Assembly: GCF_027107535.1 (NCBI RefSeq)
Contig: NZ_CP114283.1
Location: forward strand, 6,634,001 to 6,698,000
Reading direction: 5' to 3'
From: Streptomyces aurantiacus
GTDB taxonomy: Bacteria; Actinomycetota; Actinomycetes; Streptomycetales; Streptomycetaceae
Length of the DNA: 64,000 bases
Shown: one piece after another, positions 43,663 to 52,716 of the stretch
How positions within the stretch are numbered: the first letter of the stretch is position 1
How the letters are laid out: every line of letters starts with the position of its first letter
Position numbers and translations under genes: made by a program
The notes under the pieces: generated by a model
What the model was told of the DNA's origin: nothing
Databases searched by the model: none
The model's input: the letters and a program-made list of their open reading frames with translations, nothing else

Positions 43663-46194
43663 ATGGGTGACCACATGCGGCGCACACCGCATCAAGAGCC
43701 CTTGGCTGTACGAGGGTTGAGCAAAGCCGACCGCAGACGGAGACGCAGGGGATGGGCTGCGGCGCTGGCCGCCGGAGCCGTGACGGCGGGGGTGCTTTCG
43801 GGCCCGTCCGCGAGCGCGCGCCCTGCGCCCGATCCGGCGCTGACAACGATGTCCGTCAAGTCGCCGCCCGGCGGCGCCAACGTAAGGGTGCTGATCTTCC
43901 ACGGGTCCGCGGCGGGTGGCGAGGAGTCGCCCGTCGTGAACGCCGGTATCGAGGCGATCGAGGACATCGGCCTGTCGGGCCCCGCCGCGCAACGCTTCAA
44001 CGTGACGGCGACGGACGACGCTTCGGTCTTCACCAACGAGACGAAGCTCGGCCGCTTCAACGCCGTGGTCTTCCTGACCGGCGGCGGAGACGTCCTCGAA
44101 CCGGAGCAGGAAGCCGGTCTGGAGGCCTACATGGAGGCGGGCGGCGGCTTCCTCGGCATCCACGACGCGGCCCGCGCCGAGCCGTACTCGGACTGGTTCA
44201 CCGGTCTGGTCGGCGCCCGCCCGGCGGCCGGCAGCCCGACCACCGTGCAGCGGGCGACCGTGGAGACCGGCGACCGGCAGCACCCGGCCACCAAGGACCT
44301 CCCGCTCCAGTGGAAGCGCCCCGACCAGTGGCTGAACTGGGTCAAGAACCCGTCCGGCGACGTGCACACGGTGGCGCGCGTCCGCGAGTCGACGTACCAG
44401 CCGGGCGACAGCAGGAACGGCGCGGACCATCCGGTGTCCTGGTGCCGCGACTACGACGGCGGCCGCTCCTTCTACACCGGCATGGGCGGCACGGTCTCCT
44501 CGTACGACGAGACGGACTTCCGTGCCCATCTGCGCGGCGCGCTGATGTGGACGACCCGGATCGCGCGGGCCGACTGCAAGGCGACGATCAACGCCAACTA
44601 CAAGGCGGAGCGGCTGACCCAGCCCAACCAGCCGGGCCTCAACGACCAGATCGGTGAGCCGCACGGCCTGGTCACCGCGCCCGACGGGCGGGTGTTCTAC
44701 ATCGGCCGTGGTGGCGCCGACTCCTCGCAGCCGGTCGTCACGGACTGGAACAACCCGGACATCGGCAAGGGCAAGGGCGAGATCCACGTCTACGACCCGA
44801 AGACCAAGAAGGTCACACTGACCGGCACGCTCAACGTCTTCGGCAACAAGGGCGGCGGCGACGAGCTGATCAAGGTCGAGGAGGGTCTGCTCGGCATCGA
44901 ACTGGACCCCCGGTTCGAGGAGAACGGCTGGGTGTACCTGCACTACACACCCCACTCCCGGATCAACCGTGACACGCGGATGGCCGAGCGCTACGTCTCC
45001 CGGTTCACCCTCAGCTCGACCACGGGCAAGCTGGACATGAGCAGCGAGAAGGTTTTGCTGAAGTGGCCGGTCCAGATCCACAGCTGCTGCCACTCGGGCG
45101 GCGGCATGGCGTGGGACTCGACGGGCAACCTGTACGTCGCGACCGGTGACAACAACTCCAGTGGCTTCAGCAGCGGTTACTCGGGCAACAATCCGCAGCC
45201 GAACTACAAGGGCGTCTCCTTCGCGGACGCGCGCCGCACGGCGGGCAACACCAACAACCTCAACGGCAAGATCCTGCGCATCCACCCGGAACAGGACGGC
45301 ACGTACACCCTGCCCGAGGGGAACCTCTTCACCGGCAAGGAGACCGCCGAGGGCGGCGGCAAGACCCGCGGCGAGATCTACGTGATGGGCGTCCGGAACC
45401 CGGCGCGCATCTCCGTCGACAAGAAGACCGACACCCTGTACGCGGGCTGGGTGGGCCCGGACGCCTCGGCGCCGTCGACGACCTGGGGGCCGGCGAAGTA
45501 CGACACGTTCGCCGCGATCACCAAGCCGGGCAACCACGGCTGGCCGTACTGCATGGGCAACAAGCAGCCCTACCGGGACCGCAACCTGCCCGACCCGACG
45601 CAGCCGCTCGGCTGGTACGACTGCGACAAGCCGAAGAACGAGTCGCCCAACAACGACGGGCTGGTCAACCTCCCGCCGGTCACCTCGAACACCATCTGGT
45701 ACTCGCCCCAGGGCGGCGGCCCGGACTTCCCGCGCAACGCCGCCGGCGTCCCGTCGTACAAGGCGGAGGAGCAGACGTTCCTGCTGCCGTGGCTGAAGGG
45801 CGGCGGTCAGGCGGCGATGGACGGGCCGGTCTACCGGTACGACGCCACGTCGGCGAGTGACACCAAGTGGCCCTCGTACTGGGACGGCAAGTGGTTCGTG
45901 GGCGACTTCTACGACGCCGACCAGCCGCGGCACGCCGTGCTCCTCGACCCGAAGACGGCCGGGCAGGGCGGCATCCCGGTGCACGCCGAGTCGTTGAAGA
46001 AGATCGTTCCCGTCGGCAACGACGGCATCAAGAACCTCATGGACTGGAAGTTCGGCCCCGACGGCACGCTGTACGTCCTCGACTACGGACGCGGCTTCTT
46101 CACGTCGGACCCCAAGTCCGCTCTGTGGCAGGTGACGTACAAGGGCGGTGGCCCCACACCCGCCGCCGATCAGCTGGCCAGGGAGGCGCAGTGA
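43663..46194 (+). CDS. Secreted ThuA-domain plus PQQ-type sugar (sorbosone/glucose) dehydrogenase
   Basis: 843 residues, exported: an Arg-rich N-terminus, hydrophobic stretch (WAAALAAGAVTAGVLSGP) and cleavage near SASA. Residues about 70-300 form a ThuA glutamine-amidotransferase-like domain (VRVLIFHGS, VVFLTGGGDVL, GGGFLGIHDA). From about 325 to 830 is a six-bladed GSDH propeller: LVTAPDGRVFYIGRGG, GLLGIELDPRF, WVYLHY, HSCCHSGGGMAWDSTGNLYV, NNLNGKILRIHP, GVRNPARI and GNHGWPYC. PQQ binding is inferred. ThuA is linked to disaccharide metabolism, so the enzyme probably acts on carbohydrate outside the cell. An internal ATG at 43675 is an alternative start. Overlaps the next gene by GTGA. Confidence 0.87.
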   Translation: MGDHMRRTPHQEPLAVRGLSKADRRRRRRGWAAALAAGAVTAGVLSGPSASARPAPDPALTTMSVKSPPGGANVRVLIFHGSAAGGEESPVVNAGIEAIEDIGLSGPAAQRFNVTATDDASVFTNETKLGRFNAVVFLTGGGDVLEPEQEAGLEAYMEAGGGFLGIHDAARAEPYSDWFTGLVGARPAAGSPTTVQRATVETGDRQHPATKDLPLQWKRPDQWLNWVKNPSGDVHTVARVRESTYQPGDSRNGADHPVSWCRDYDGGRSFYTGMGGTVSSYDETDFRAHLRGALMWTTRIARADCKATINANYKAERLTQPNQPGLNDQIGEPHGLVTAPDGRVFYIGRGGADSSQPVVTDWNNPDIGKGKGEIHVYDPKTKKVTLTGTLNVFGNKGGGDELIKVEEGLLGIELDPRFEENGWVYLHYTPHSRINRDTRMAERYVSRFTLSSTTGKLDMSSEKVLLKWPVQIHSCCHSGGGMAWDSTGNLYVATGDNNSSGFSSGYSGNNPQPNYKGVSFADARRTAGNTNNLNGKILRIHPEQDGTYTLPEGNLFTGKETAEGGGKTRGEIYVMGVRNPARISVDKKTDTLYAGWVGPDASAPSTTWGPAKYDTFAAITKPGNHGWPYCMGNKQPYRDRNLPDPTQPLGWYDCDKPKNESPNNDGLVNLPPVTSNTIWYSPQGGGPDFPRNAAGVPSYKAEEQTFLLPWLKGGGQAAMDGPVYRYDATSASDTKWPSYWDGKWFVGDFYDADQPRHAVLLDPKTAGQGGIPVHAESLKKIVPVGNDGIKNLMDWKFGPDGTLYVLDYGRGFFTSDPKSALWQVTYKGGGPTPAADQLAREAQ

Positions 46195-48425
46195 CAGGCG
46201 TGACGACCATCCGAAGGCGAAGAACTGGACGGCTGTGGACGGCGCTGCTGGCGTCGCTGCTGATGGTGCTGGGGCTCTCCTCCACCTCGGCGTCCGGCCA
46301 GAGCGACGGCACTCCGGCCGACGCGGCGGCGGCCGCGCAGACACTCACGTGGACGGCCGGCGACGACATCACCAAGTACGTGTCCGCACCCGCCACGGCG
46401 GTCGCGGGCCCGACGACGATCGTCTTCGAGAACAGCGAGGCGACCGGCAACACCATGGGCATGCCGCACACGTTGACGTTCGACGTGTCCGACCCGGAGT
46501 ACCAGAACGACGTCCCGCTCAACATCCTGGCCAACCCGAACGACGACCAGGGCGGCAGGCACACGGCCGAGGTGACACTCACACCCGGCCGCTACCGCTA
46601 CTACTGCACCATCCCCGGCCACGGCCAGATGCAGGGCATCCTCGTGGTCACCGAGGGCACCGGCGAGGACACGACGGCGCCCGAGACCGCGGCGGACGTG
46701 AACGGCACGCAGAACGCCGACGGCGCGTACGTCGGTTCGGCGGCCGTGACGCTCAGCGCGACGGACGCCGGTTCGGGCGTGGAGCGGATCGAGTACGCGA
46801 TCGGTGACGCGGGTGCCTGGCAGCCGTACACCACTCCCGTGGTGGTCGATCAGGTCGGTGCCCACAAGGTCCGCTACCGGGCGGTCGACAAGGCGGGCAA
46901 CATGGCCGCCGAGAAGACCGAACAGTTCACGGTGGTGCCACCGCCGACGGACGACAGGACGCCTCCCGAGACGTCCGCCGCCGTGACCGGAGAGAAGAAC
47001 CCGCAGGGCGAGTACCTCTCCATGGCGACGGTCACGGTGACGGCCTCCGACACCGGCTCGGGCGTCAACACCATCGAGTACGCGCTCGGTGACTTTGGCG
47101 CGTGGCAGCCGTACACGGCCCCCGTGATGGTCCACGCGGTGGGCGCGCACAAGGTGCGGTTCCGGGCGACGGACAAGGCGGGCAACGCGGCCGCCGAGAA
47201 GTCCGTCTCGTTCACCGTCGTCGCACCGCCCGCCGAGGACAAGACGCCCCCGGTGACCGGCGTCGGGGTCGAGGGCACGAAGAACTCGGCCGGGGCGTAC
47301 ATCAACAGCGCCAAGGTGACGGTGACCGCCACCGACGCGCACGGTTCGGGGGTCGCCGCGATCGAGTACTCGCTCGACGGCGGGCCGTACCTCGCCTACA
47401 CCGCCCCGGTGGTGGTCGACCGCGTGGGCGCCCACACCGTGGCGTACCGGGCGCGCGACAAGGCGGGCAACACCTCGGACGCCCGGACGGTGAGCTTCAC
47501 GGTCGCCCCGGGCGGCGGTGTGCCGGCGCCCAACTGCGCCGAGTACGACGAGCGGTTGACGGTCATCGTCGGCACGGTCGACTCGGGTGTGCCGAACAGG
47601 ATCACCAACAGCCGTTGCCGTATCAACGAGTTGATCGAGGACGAGAAGGAGTGGACGTCCCACGCGCTGTTCCTCAAGCACGTGAAGACGGTCCTGGACT
47701 CTCTCCTCGATGACGGTGTCGTCGTCCAGCGCGAGTACAAGCTGATCAACAAGGCGGCCAAGCAGTCGGGCATCGGTGAGCCCGGCCAGACCGAGGGCTA
47801 CCGGACGATCCTCGACGGCACGCAGGCGTCCTTCGACAAGTGGCAACAGGTGGGCGGCGGTTCGTTCGGCCTGAACGCCGACGGGACCATCACGTCGGGC
47901 ACCTCGAAGGCCGGTCTCGGCATGCTGTGGTTCCCCGAGCGCAAGTACGGGGACTTCTCGCTGAAGCTGCAGTGGCGTGACGACGCGCCGGGCACGGGGA
48001 ACGCCAACTCCGGTGTCTTCGTACGGTTCCCGGGGGTCCACAACCACCCCGAGGAGTCACGGCCCGAGTGGGTCGCCATCAAGTACGGGCACGAGGTGCA
48101 GGTCTTCGACAGTCCCAGCGGGGACATGTACAAGACCGGTTCGCTCTACGGCTTCGACCGGGTGGGTCTGGCCGGTGCCGGTGTCACCCAGAAGGGCACC
48201 TGGAACGACTACGAGATCCGTGTGGTGGACCAGCACTACTCGGTCTACCGCAACGGCGTGCTGATCAACGAGTTCGACAACACCGGCGGTCAGGACTTCA
48301 CCCCGCCGCGCTCGGACGACCCGGGCACGGACGGGCGGCGGTTCGCCTCCGGCTATCTCGGACTGCAGGTGCACGGCACGACGGACGTGGTCTCGTACCG
48401 CGACATCCGGATCAAGGAGTTGTAG
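46191..48425 (+). CDS. Secreted cupredoxin, three Ig-like repeats and DUF1080 (3-keto-disaccharide hydrolase-like) domain
   Basis: 744 residues with signal peptide (LWTALLASLLMVLGLSSTSA). Domain 1 (about aa 45-160) is a type-1 copper cupredoxin, with His in GMPHTLTFDV and Cys-His-Met in YYCTIPGHGQMQG. Three 95-residue repeats follow (about aa 165-455), each with GSGVxxIEYxL, PYTxPVVV, VGAHxVxYRAxDKAGN and a Thr-rich link, of the OmpL47/Ig-like type. After a linker, DUF1080 (about aa 560-744; GMLWFPERKYGDFSLKLQWR, GNANSGVFVRFPG) resembles glucanases. GTG start overlaps the upstream stop, with GGGAGG before it. An electron carrier to or from the neighbouring oxidoreductases is inferred. Confidence 0.85.
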   Translation: MTGVTTIRRRRTGRLWTALLASLLMVLGLSSTSASGQSDGTPADAAAAAQTLTWTAGDDITKYVSAPATAVAGPTTIVFENSEATGNTMGMPHTLTFDVSDPEYQNDVPLNILANPNDDQGGRHTAEVTLTPGRYRYYCTIPGHGQMQGILVVTEGTGEDTTAPETAADVNGTQNADGAYVGSAAVTLSATDAGSGVERIEYAIGDAGAWQPYTTPVVVDQVGAHKVRYRAVDKAGNMAAEKTEQFTVVPPPTDDRTPPETSAAVTGEKNPQGEYLSMATVTVTASDTGSGVNTIEYALGDFGAWQPYTAPVMVHAVGAHKVRFRATDKAGNAAAEKSVSFTVVAPPAEDKTPPVTGVGVEGTKNSAGAYINSAKVTVTATDAHGSGVAAIEYSLDGGPYLAYTAPVVVDRVGAHTVAYRARDKAGNTSDARTVSFTVAPGGGVPAPNCAEYDERLTVIVGTVDSGVPNRITNSRCRINELIEDEKEWTSHALFLKHVKTVLDSLLDDGVVVQREYKLINKAAKQSGIGEPGQTEGYRTILDGTQASFDKWQQVGGGSFGLNADGTITSGTSKAGLGMLWFPERKYGDFSLKLQWRDDAPGTGNANSGVFVRFPGVHNHPEESRPEWVAIKYGHEVQVFDSPSGDMYKTGSLYGFDRVGLAGAGVTQKGTWNDYEIRVVDQHYSVYRNGVLINEFDNTGGQDFTPPRSDDPGTDGRRFASGYLGLQVHGTTDVVSYRDIRIKEL

Positions 48426-48434
48426 GCCTCGGCC

Positions 48435-48478
48435 GGCCGCGACCGTGAGGCGGTCGCGGCCGTGAGGCGGTCGCGGCC
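48435..48478. terminator. Bidirectional terminator with duplicated right arm
   Basis: GGCCGCGACCG (48435-48445) pairs with CGGTCGCGGCC (48451-48461); the right arm recurs at 48468-48478 as part of a 17-bp direct repeat, so two alternative hairpins can form. It separates convergent genes, the second ending at 48480. Confidence 0.75.
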
Positions 48479-48479
48479 G

Positions 48480-49508
48480 TCACGAGGGTGCGGGTCCGCT
48501 CTCCTTCTTGGCCCTGCTCGGCTGTACCCGCTTGGGCTCGCCCGGCATCTTCGGGTACTCGGGCGGGTATGGCAGATCGCCCAGGCCGTGGTCGTGTTCG
48601 TCACGGCTGGCGAGTTCGAGCAGGGCTTCGAGGGAGTAGGCGTGGTCGTCCATGTCCGCGTGCACGTCGCCGAGTTCGGCGAAGCGCGCGGGCATGGTGG
48701 CCAGGTCGAAGTCCCGGGGTACGGCCTCGCCGACCTCGTCCCAGGTGAGGGGCGCCGACACCGGGGCATGCGGGTGGGGACGCACGGAGTACGCGGAGGC
48801 GATGGTGCGGTCCCGGGCCGTCTGGTTGTAGTCGACGAAGATCTTCTCGCCCCGCTCCTCCTTCCACCAGGCCGTCGTGACCTGGTCCGGCATCCGGCGC
48901 TCCAGCTCACGCCCGACGGCGATGGCGGCCCGGCGGACCTGGGTGAAGGTCCAGCGGGGCTCGATCGGTACGAAGACGTGCAGCCCGCGGCCGCCGGAGG
49001 TCTTGGGAAAGCCGCGCAGGTCCCCGTACTCGTGGAGCACCTCGCGCAGCTCGCGGGCGGCGCGGACCGCGTCGGCGTAGTCGGTGCCCGGCTGCGGGTC
49101 GAGGTCGATGCGCAGTTCGTCGGGCCGGTCGACGTCGTCGCGGCGTACCGGCCAGGGGTGGAAGGTCAGCGTGCCGTACTGGGCGGCCCACACGACGGCG
49201 GCGACCTCGGTGGGGCACATCTCGTCGGCGCTGCGGCCGCTCGGGAAGGTGATGTGGGCGGTGGGGATCCAGTCGGGCATGTTCTTCGGCGCCCGCTTCT
49301 GGAAGAAGGACTCGCCGGCCACCCCGTCCGGGTAGCGCTCGAGGGTCGTGGGCCGGTTCCGCAGGGCGCGCAGGATGCCGGGGCCGACGGCGATGTAGTA
49401 CTCGGCGAGGTCCCGCTTGGTGAAGCCGCGCTCCGGGAAGAAGACCTTGTCCGGGCTGGACAGCCGTACCGTCCTGCCCGCCGCCTCCAGCTCCACCGCG
49501 TCTCCCAT
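48480..49508 (-). CDS. LigD-type NHEJ polymerase/primase domain protein
   Basis: Stand-alone polymerase (archaeo-eukaryotic primase fold) for filling breaks in Ku/LigD non-homologous end joining. 342 residues. Family motifs: LSSPDKVFFPERGFTKRDLA (about aa 16-35), YYIAVGPGILRALRNRPTTL, RIDLDPQPGTDY (catalytic DxD, about aa 132-143), FPKTSGGRGLHVFVPI (about aa 166-181) and IFVDYNQTARDRTIASAYS (about aa 224-242). The C-terminus is a short Lys/Pro tail. No Ku gene in the window. ATG 49508 preferred over 49544. Divergent from the ligase gene 93 bases away. Confidence 0.92.
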   Translation of the reverse strand: MGDAVELEAAGRTVRLSSPDKVFFPERGFTKRDLAEYYIAVGPGILRALRNRPTTLERYPDGVAGESFFQKRAPKNMPDWIPTAHITFPSGRSADEMCPTEVAAVVWAAQYGTLTFHPWPVRRDDVDRPDELRIDLDPQPGTDYADAVRAARELREVLHEYGDLRGFPKTSGGRGLHVFVPIEPRWTFTQVRRAAIAVGRELERRMPDQVTTAWWKEERGEKIFVDYNQTARDRTIASAYSVRPHPHAPVSAPLTWDEVGEAVPRDFDLATMPARFAELGDVHADMDDHAYSLEALLELASRDEHDHGLGDLPYPPEYPKMPGEPKRVQPSRAKKESGPAPS

Positions 49509-49601
49509 GCGAGCCACGGTAGGCGTATCGCCCATTCCCCGCATATCCGGTCTGAGCTTTCATGCCGGGCGAATCCTGACGCATCCGCGCAGAATCGGAG
49601 C

Positions 49602-50672
49602 ATGGATCTGCCGGTGATGCCGCCCGTGAAGCCCATGCTCGCCAAGTCCGTGGCGAGGATCCCGCCGGGCATGCACTACGAGGCGAAGTGGGACGGCTTC
49701 CGGGCGGTCGTCTTCCGTGACGGCGACGCGGTCGAGATCGGCAGCCGTAACACGAAGTCGCTGGTCAGGTACTTCCCCGAGCTGGTGGAGGCGCTGCGGG
49801 AGCGGCTGCCCGAGCGCTGCGTGCTGGACGGCGAGATCGTGATCGCGCGCGGTGGAAGGCTGGACTTCGACGCCCTCACCGAGCGCATCCATCCGGCGGC
49901 CTCCCGCGTACGGACGCTCGCCGAGCGGAATCCCGCGTCGTTCGTCGCGTTCGACCTGCTCGCGCTGGGCGACGAGTCACTGGTGGACGTCCCCCTGACC
50001 GACCGGCGGGCGCTGCTGGTGTCGGCACTGTCCGGCAGCACGGCTCCCGTCCACGTGGCGCCGGCGACCACGGACATCGAGGTGGCGCGGCGGTGGTTCG
50101 AGCAGTACGAGGGCGCCGGGCTGGACGGCGTGGTCGCGAAGCCGCTCACCCTGCGCTACCGGCAGGACGAACGTCTGATGTTCAAAATCAAGCACGAGCG
50201 CACGGCGGACGTGGTGGTCGCGGGCTACCGGCTCCACAAGAGCGGACCGGTCGTCGGTTCGCTGCTGCTCGGCCTGCACGACGCCAGGGGTACGTTGCAG
50301 CACGTGGGAGTGTGTGCCGCCTTCACGATGAAGCGGCGCGAGGAGCTGATCGCGGAGCTGGCACCCCTGCGCATGGAGTCGGCCGCCGGGCACCCGTGGG
50401 CGGCCTGGGCCGAGGAGGCGGCCCACGAGTCGGCGCGGCTGCCGGGCGCGCCCAGCAGGTGGACCGGCAAGAAGGACCTCTCCTGGACACCGCTGCGGCC
50501 GGAGCTGGTGTGCGAGGTCGCGTACGAGCACATGGAGAACGGCGAGCGCTTCCGGCACACGGCGCGTTTCCGCCGCTGGCGCCCCGACCGTACGCCCGAG
50601 AGCTGCACGTACGCCCAGCTGGAGGAGCCGGTCGGCTACGACCTGGCGGACATCCTGGGTCCGCAGGACTGA
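49602..50672 (+). CDS. ATP-dependent DNA ligase (LigD ligase-domain/LigC type)
   Basis: 356-residue ligase forming a covalent AMP-lysine intermediate. Motif I is YEAKWDGFRAV (Lys about aa 28), motif Ia SRNTKSLVRYFPEL, motif III VLDGEIVI and FVAFDLLAL, motif IV GLDGVVAK, motif V FKIKHERTADVVVAG. A C-terminal OB-fold follows (about aa 215-350). No nuclease or polymerase domain is fused: those activities are separate genes, the polymerase being immediately divergent. ATG 49602; a GGAG lies only one base upstream, so initiation may be unusual or the next ATG (49617) may be used. Confidence 0.92.
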   Translation: MDLPVMPPVKPMLAKSVARIPPGMHYEAKWDGFRAVVFRDGDAVEIGSRNTKSLVRYFPELVEALRERLPERCVLDGEIVIARGGRLDFDALTERIHPAASRVRTLAERNPASFVAFDLLALGDESLVDVPLTDRRALLVSALSGSTAPVHVAPATTDIEVARRWFEQYEGAGLDGVVAKPLTLRYRQDERLMFKIKHERTADVVVAGYRLHKSGPVVGSLLLGLHDARGTLQHVGVCAAFTMKRREELIAELAPLRMESAAGHPWAAWAEEAAHESARLPGAPSRWTGKKDLSWTPLRPELVCEVAYEHMENGERFRHTARFRRWRPDRTPESCTYAQLEEPVGYDLADILGPQD

Positions 50673-50973
50673 GCGGCCCCACCGGCGTGCGCCTTCCGGG
50701 CGAACACACCCGCGCCGCCATCCGCGGCGAACCGGATCGAGGGGCTCCGGCCGCCCACGCCCGCACCCGGCTCCAACACCCTTACAGCGCAGGGCGGTTG
50801 GGTACCGATCCCGGGTACGGCGAAATCGGCCTGCCGCCGCACCGCCCGGCCGACCCGCCACAGCCGCACGACCGCACCCGTGACCCGCTTGGACCAGCGC
50901 GCGCCTTCGATCTTGGCTCATTGGGTAATCCCTCATTGAACCGATAACCTGATAAACAACGAAACGGGGCACG
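50673..50973. other. Intergenic region upstream of the DUF3048 gene
   Basis: 301 bases without a supported gene. It turns A+T-rich near its end; TTGGGT (50921-50926), an 18-base spacer and TAACCT (50945-50950) form a possible promoter, placing initiation about 16 bases before the GTG. Confidence 0.45.
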
Positions 50974-51987
50974 GTGGCCACGCTGGGCATGAGACGCACG
51001 GGGCGTACGAGACGCGCCGCCATGACGACGACACTGATTTCGACGCTCCTGGTGGGGGCGGTGGTGTCGGGCTGCACGCGCAACGACCCCCTCGACGACG
51101 GACGCGGAAAGATGCCGCCGCGCACGGACAGCACCGCGGAAGGCAGCAGCCCGCCGCCGAGCCCGGCACCCAGGACCGCTTCCCCGCTCGTCGTGAAGAT
51201 CGACAACGTGCCGGGAGCCCGGCCCCAGACCGGCCTGGACGCCGCGGACCTCGTGTACGCCGAGCAGGTGGAGGGCGGTCTCAGCCGGCTGATGGCGGTG
51301 TACGCGACCCGGCTGCCGGAGGCGGTCGGCCCGGTGCGCAGCGCGCGCGAGTCGGACCTGGAGCTGCTGCGCCAGTTCCACGAACCCACCCTCGCCTTCT
51401 CGGGTGCCCAGGGGAAGCTGCTCCCGCTGATCGACAGGGCGCCGCTGCACACCGCCCTGCCGGAGGAGAAGGCGTCCGCGTACTACCGCGGCACCGACCG
51501 GCCCCAGCCGCACAACCTCTATCTGCGCCCTCAGCGGCTGCTGGCCTCCGCTCCGGGGGCCGACGCCCTGACGACGGGATTCCGGTACGGCGCGCCGCCC
51601 GCGGGGGGCAAGGCCGAGAGCACGCGCACGGTCCGCTTCCCGGCGGCCCGCTTCACCTTCGACTGGTCCGGGGACCGGCAGAGCTGGCTGGTGTCGATGG
51701 ACGGGACGCCGACCGTGACGACCGGCGGCAAGCGGGTGGCGGCCTCCACGGTCGTCGTGCAGTACGTGAAGGTCCGCAAGTCCCGGTTCCACGACTACCT
51801 CGGCAACAACACGCCCTACACGGAGACCGTGGGCTCGGGTACGGCGAAGGTACTGCGCGACGGCAAGGCCTTCGACGCCGCCTGGAAGCGGCCCTCGGCC
51901 GCGGAGGGCACGCAGTTCACGACGGCCGACGGCGCGCCGTTGAACTTCGCGAAGGGCCAGGTGTGGGTGGTGTTCGCGAAGGCGTGA
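50974..51987 (+). CDS. DUF3048 (YerB-like) lipoprotein
   Basis: 337 residues. The N-terminus has basic residues, a hydrophobic stretch and the lipobox VVSGC (cysteine about aa 33), so it is anchored outside the membrane. After a Pro/Ser-rich linker the YerB domain begins with SPLVVKIDNVPGARPQTGL, then ADLVYAEQVEGGLSRLMAVY, GPVRSARESDLELL and a second part with VVVQYVKVRKSRFHDYLG. Function unknown. The GTG at 50974 has GGGG upstream; the ATG at 50989 is possible. Followed by convergent pcaV. Confidence 0.88.
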   Translation: MATLGMRRTGRTRRAAMTTTLISTLLVGAVVSGCTRNDPLDDGRGKMPPRTDSTAEGSSPPPSPAPRTASPLVVKIDNVPGARPQTGLDAADLVYAEQVEGGLSRLMAVYATRLPEAVGPVRSARESDLELLRQFHEPTLAFSGAQGKLLPLIDRAPLHTALPEEKASAYYRGTDRPQPHNLYLRPQRLLASAPGADALTTGFRYGAPPAGGKAESTRTVRFPAARFTFDWSGDRQSWLVSMDGTPTVTTGGKRVAASTVVVQYVKVRKSRFHDYLGNNTPYTETVGSGTAKVLRDGKAFDAAWKRPSAAEGTQFTTADGAPLNFAKGQVWVVFAKA

Positions 51988-52036
51988 ACCTCGCCGGGCA
52001 CAGCATTCCCCGGCCGGGGCACCCCCTGGTGGAGTG

Positions 52037-52510
52037 CTAACGCTGGGTGACGAGGGGCTCCCCCGGACCGCCGGGATTGCGGAGCCCCTCCGCCGCGTCC
52101 GAGACCCGCTGGATCAGATCGAAGAACAGGGTCCGCTCCTCGCCGGAGAGCGGAGCCAGGAAGACCTGGTTCATCCGGGCCGTCCGCACCGTCAGCTTGC
52201 GGTGGACGCGTACCCCCTCGTCCGTGAGGCGCAGCATGAAGCGGCGGCCGTCCTGGGGGTCACGGACCTTGCCCAGGAGGCCGCGCCGGCCGAGACGGCT
52301 GATGACCTCGGCGATGGTGGACCGGTCGAGGCCCACCCGCTCCCCCACCGTGCGCTGGTCGAGCCCCGGTTCGGCGACGAGGGCGTTCAGGACCGCGAAC
52401 TGGGGCGAGGTGATCTCCTCGGAGACCATCGTGTTCCACAGCAGGTAGTGCGCCTGCTGCAGCCGCCGGGCCAGGTGCCCGGGGTGGGCGGAGAGATCCA
52501 CCGCGGCCAT
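52037..52510 (-). CDS. pcaV: MarR family repressor of the pca operon
   Basis: 157 residues with the winged helix (LDQRTVGERVGLDRSTIAEV, then RRGLLGKVRDPQDGRRFMLRL) and the helical dimerisation ends of MarR. The N-terminus AVDLSAHPGHLARRLQQAHY and its position divergent from pcaI match S. coelicolor PcaV, a repressor released by protocatechuate according to published work. ATG 52510 has AGGAG six bases upstream. The operator overlaps its own promoter, so autoregulation is expected. Confidence 0.92.
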   Translation of the reverse strand: MAAVDLSAHPGHLARRLQQAHYLLWNTMVSEEITSPQFAVLNALVAEPGLDQRTVGERVGLDRSTIAEVISRLGRRGLLGKVRDPQDGRRFMLRLTDEGVRVHRKLTVRTARMNQVFLAPLSGEERTLFFDLIQRVSDAAEGLRNPGGPGEPLVTQR

Positions 52511-52522
52511 GAGCGCTCCTAA

Positions 52523-52543
52523 ATCGTTGGTGCACTGAACGAT
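52523..52543 (-). promoter_or_regulatory. Probable PcaV operator
   Basis: ATCGTT and AACGAT arms, nine bases apart, with a GTGCAC core, lying 13 bases upstream of the pcaV ATG and overlapping its presumed -10 and ribosome binding region. A partial half-site (CTCAGTGC) recurs near 52660 within the pcaI leader. For pcaI a -35 TTGACG stands at 52610-52615; its -10 is weak. Confidence 0.65.
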
Positions 52544-52716
52544 ACCGGGCAGTCGCACGCCCTGTCTCGCCTTGCGTCGAGACTCCCGTCAGGCCATCTA
52601 CCCCAGGTCTTGACGGTTCACGGCCGGAATGGCAGCGTGTTCGAAACCTCGAAGAAATGCTCAGTGCCCTGACTAATCGGGGCCGCGGGACGTTCGGGAG
52701 AGATGAGGCTTCGCAG

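Noticed and set aside
43462..46344. Open frame of 960 codons antisense to the ThuA/PQQ gene
   Set aside because: Arg/Val/Gly-rich antisense shadow of a gene with clear domains on the other strand.
46170..48047. Open frame antisense to the cupredoxin gene
   Set aside because: Same low-complexity shadow pattern; the sense strand carries coherent repeats and copper ligands.
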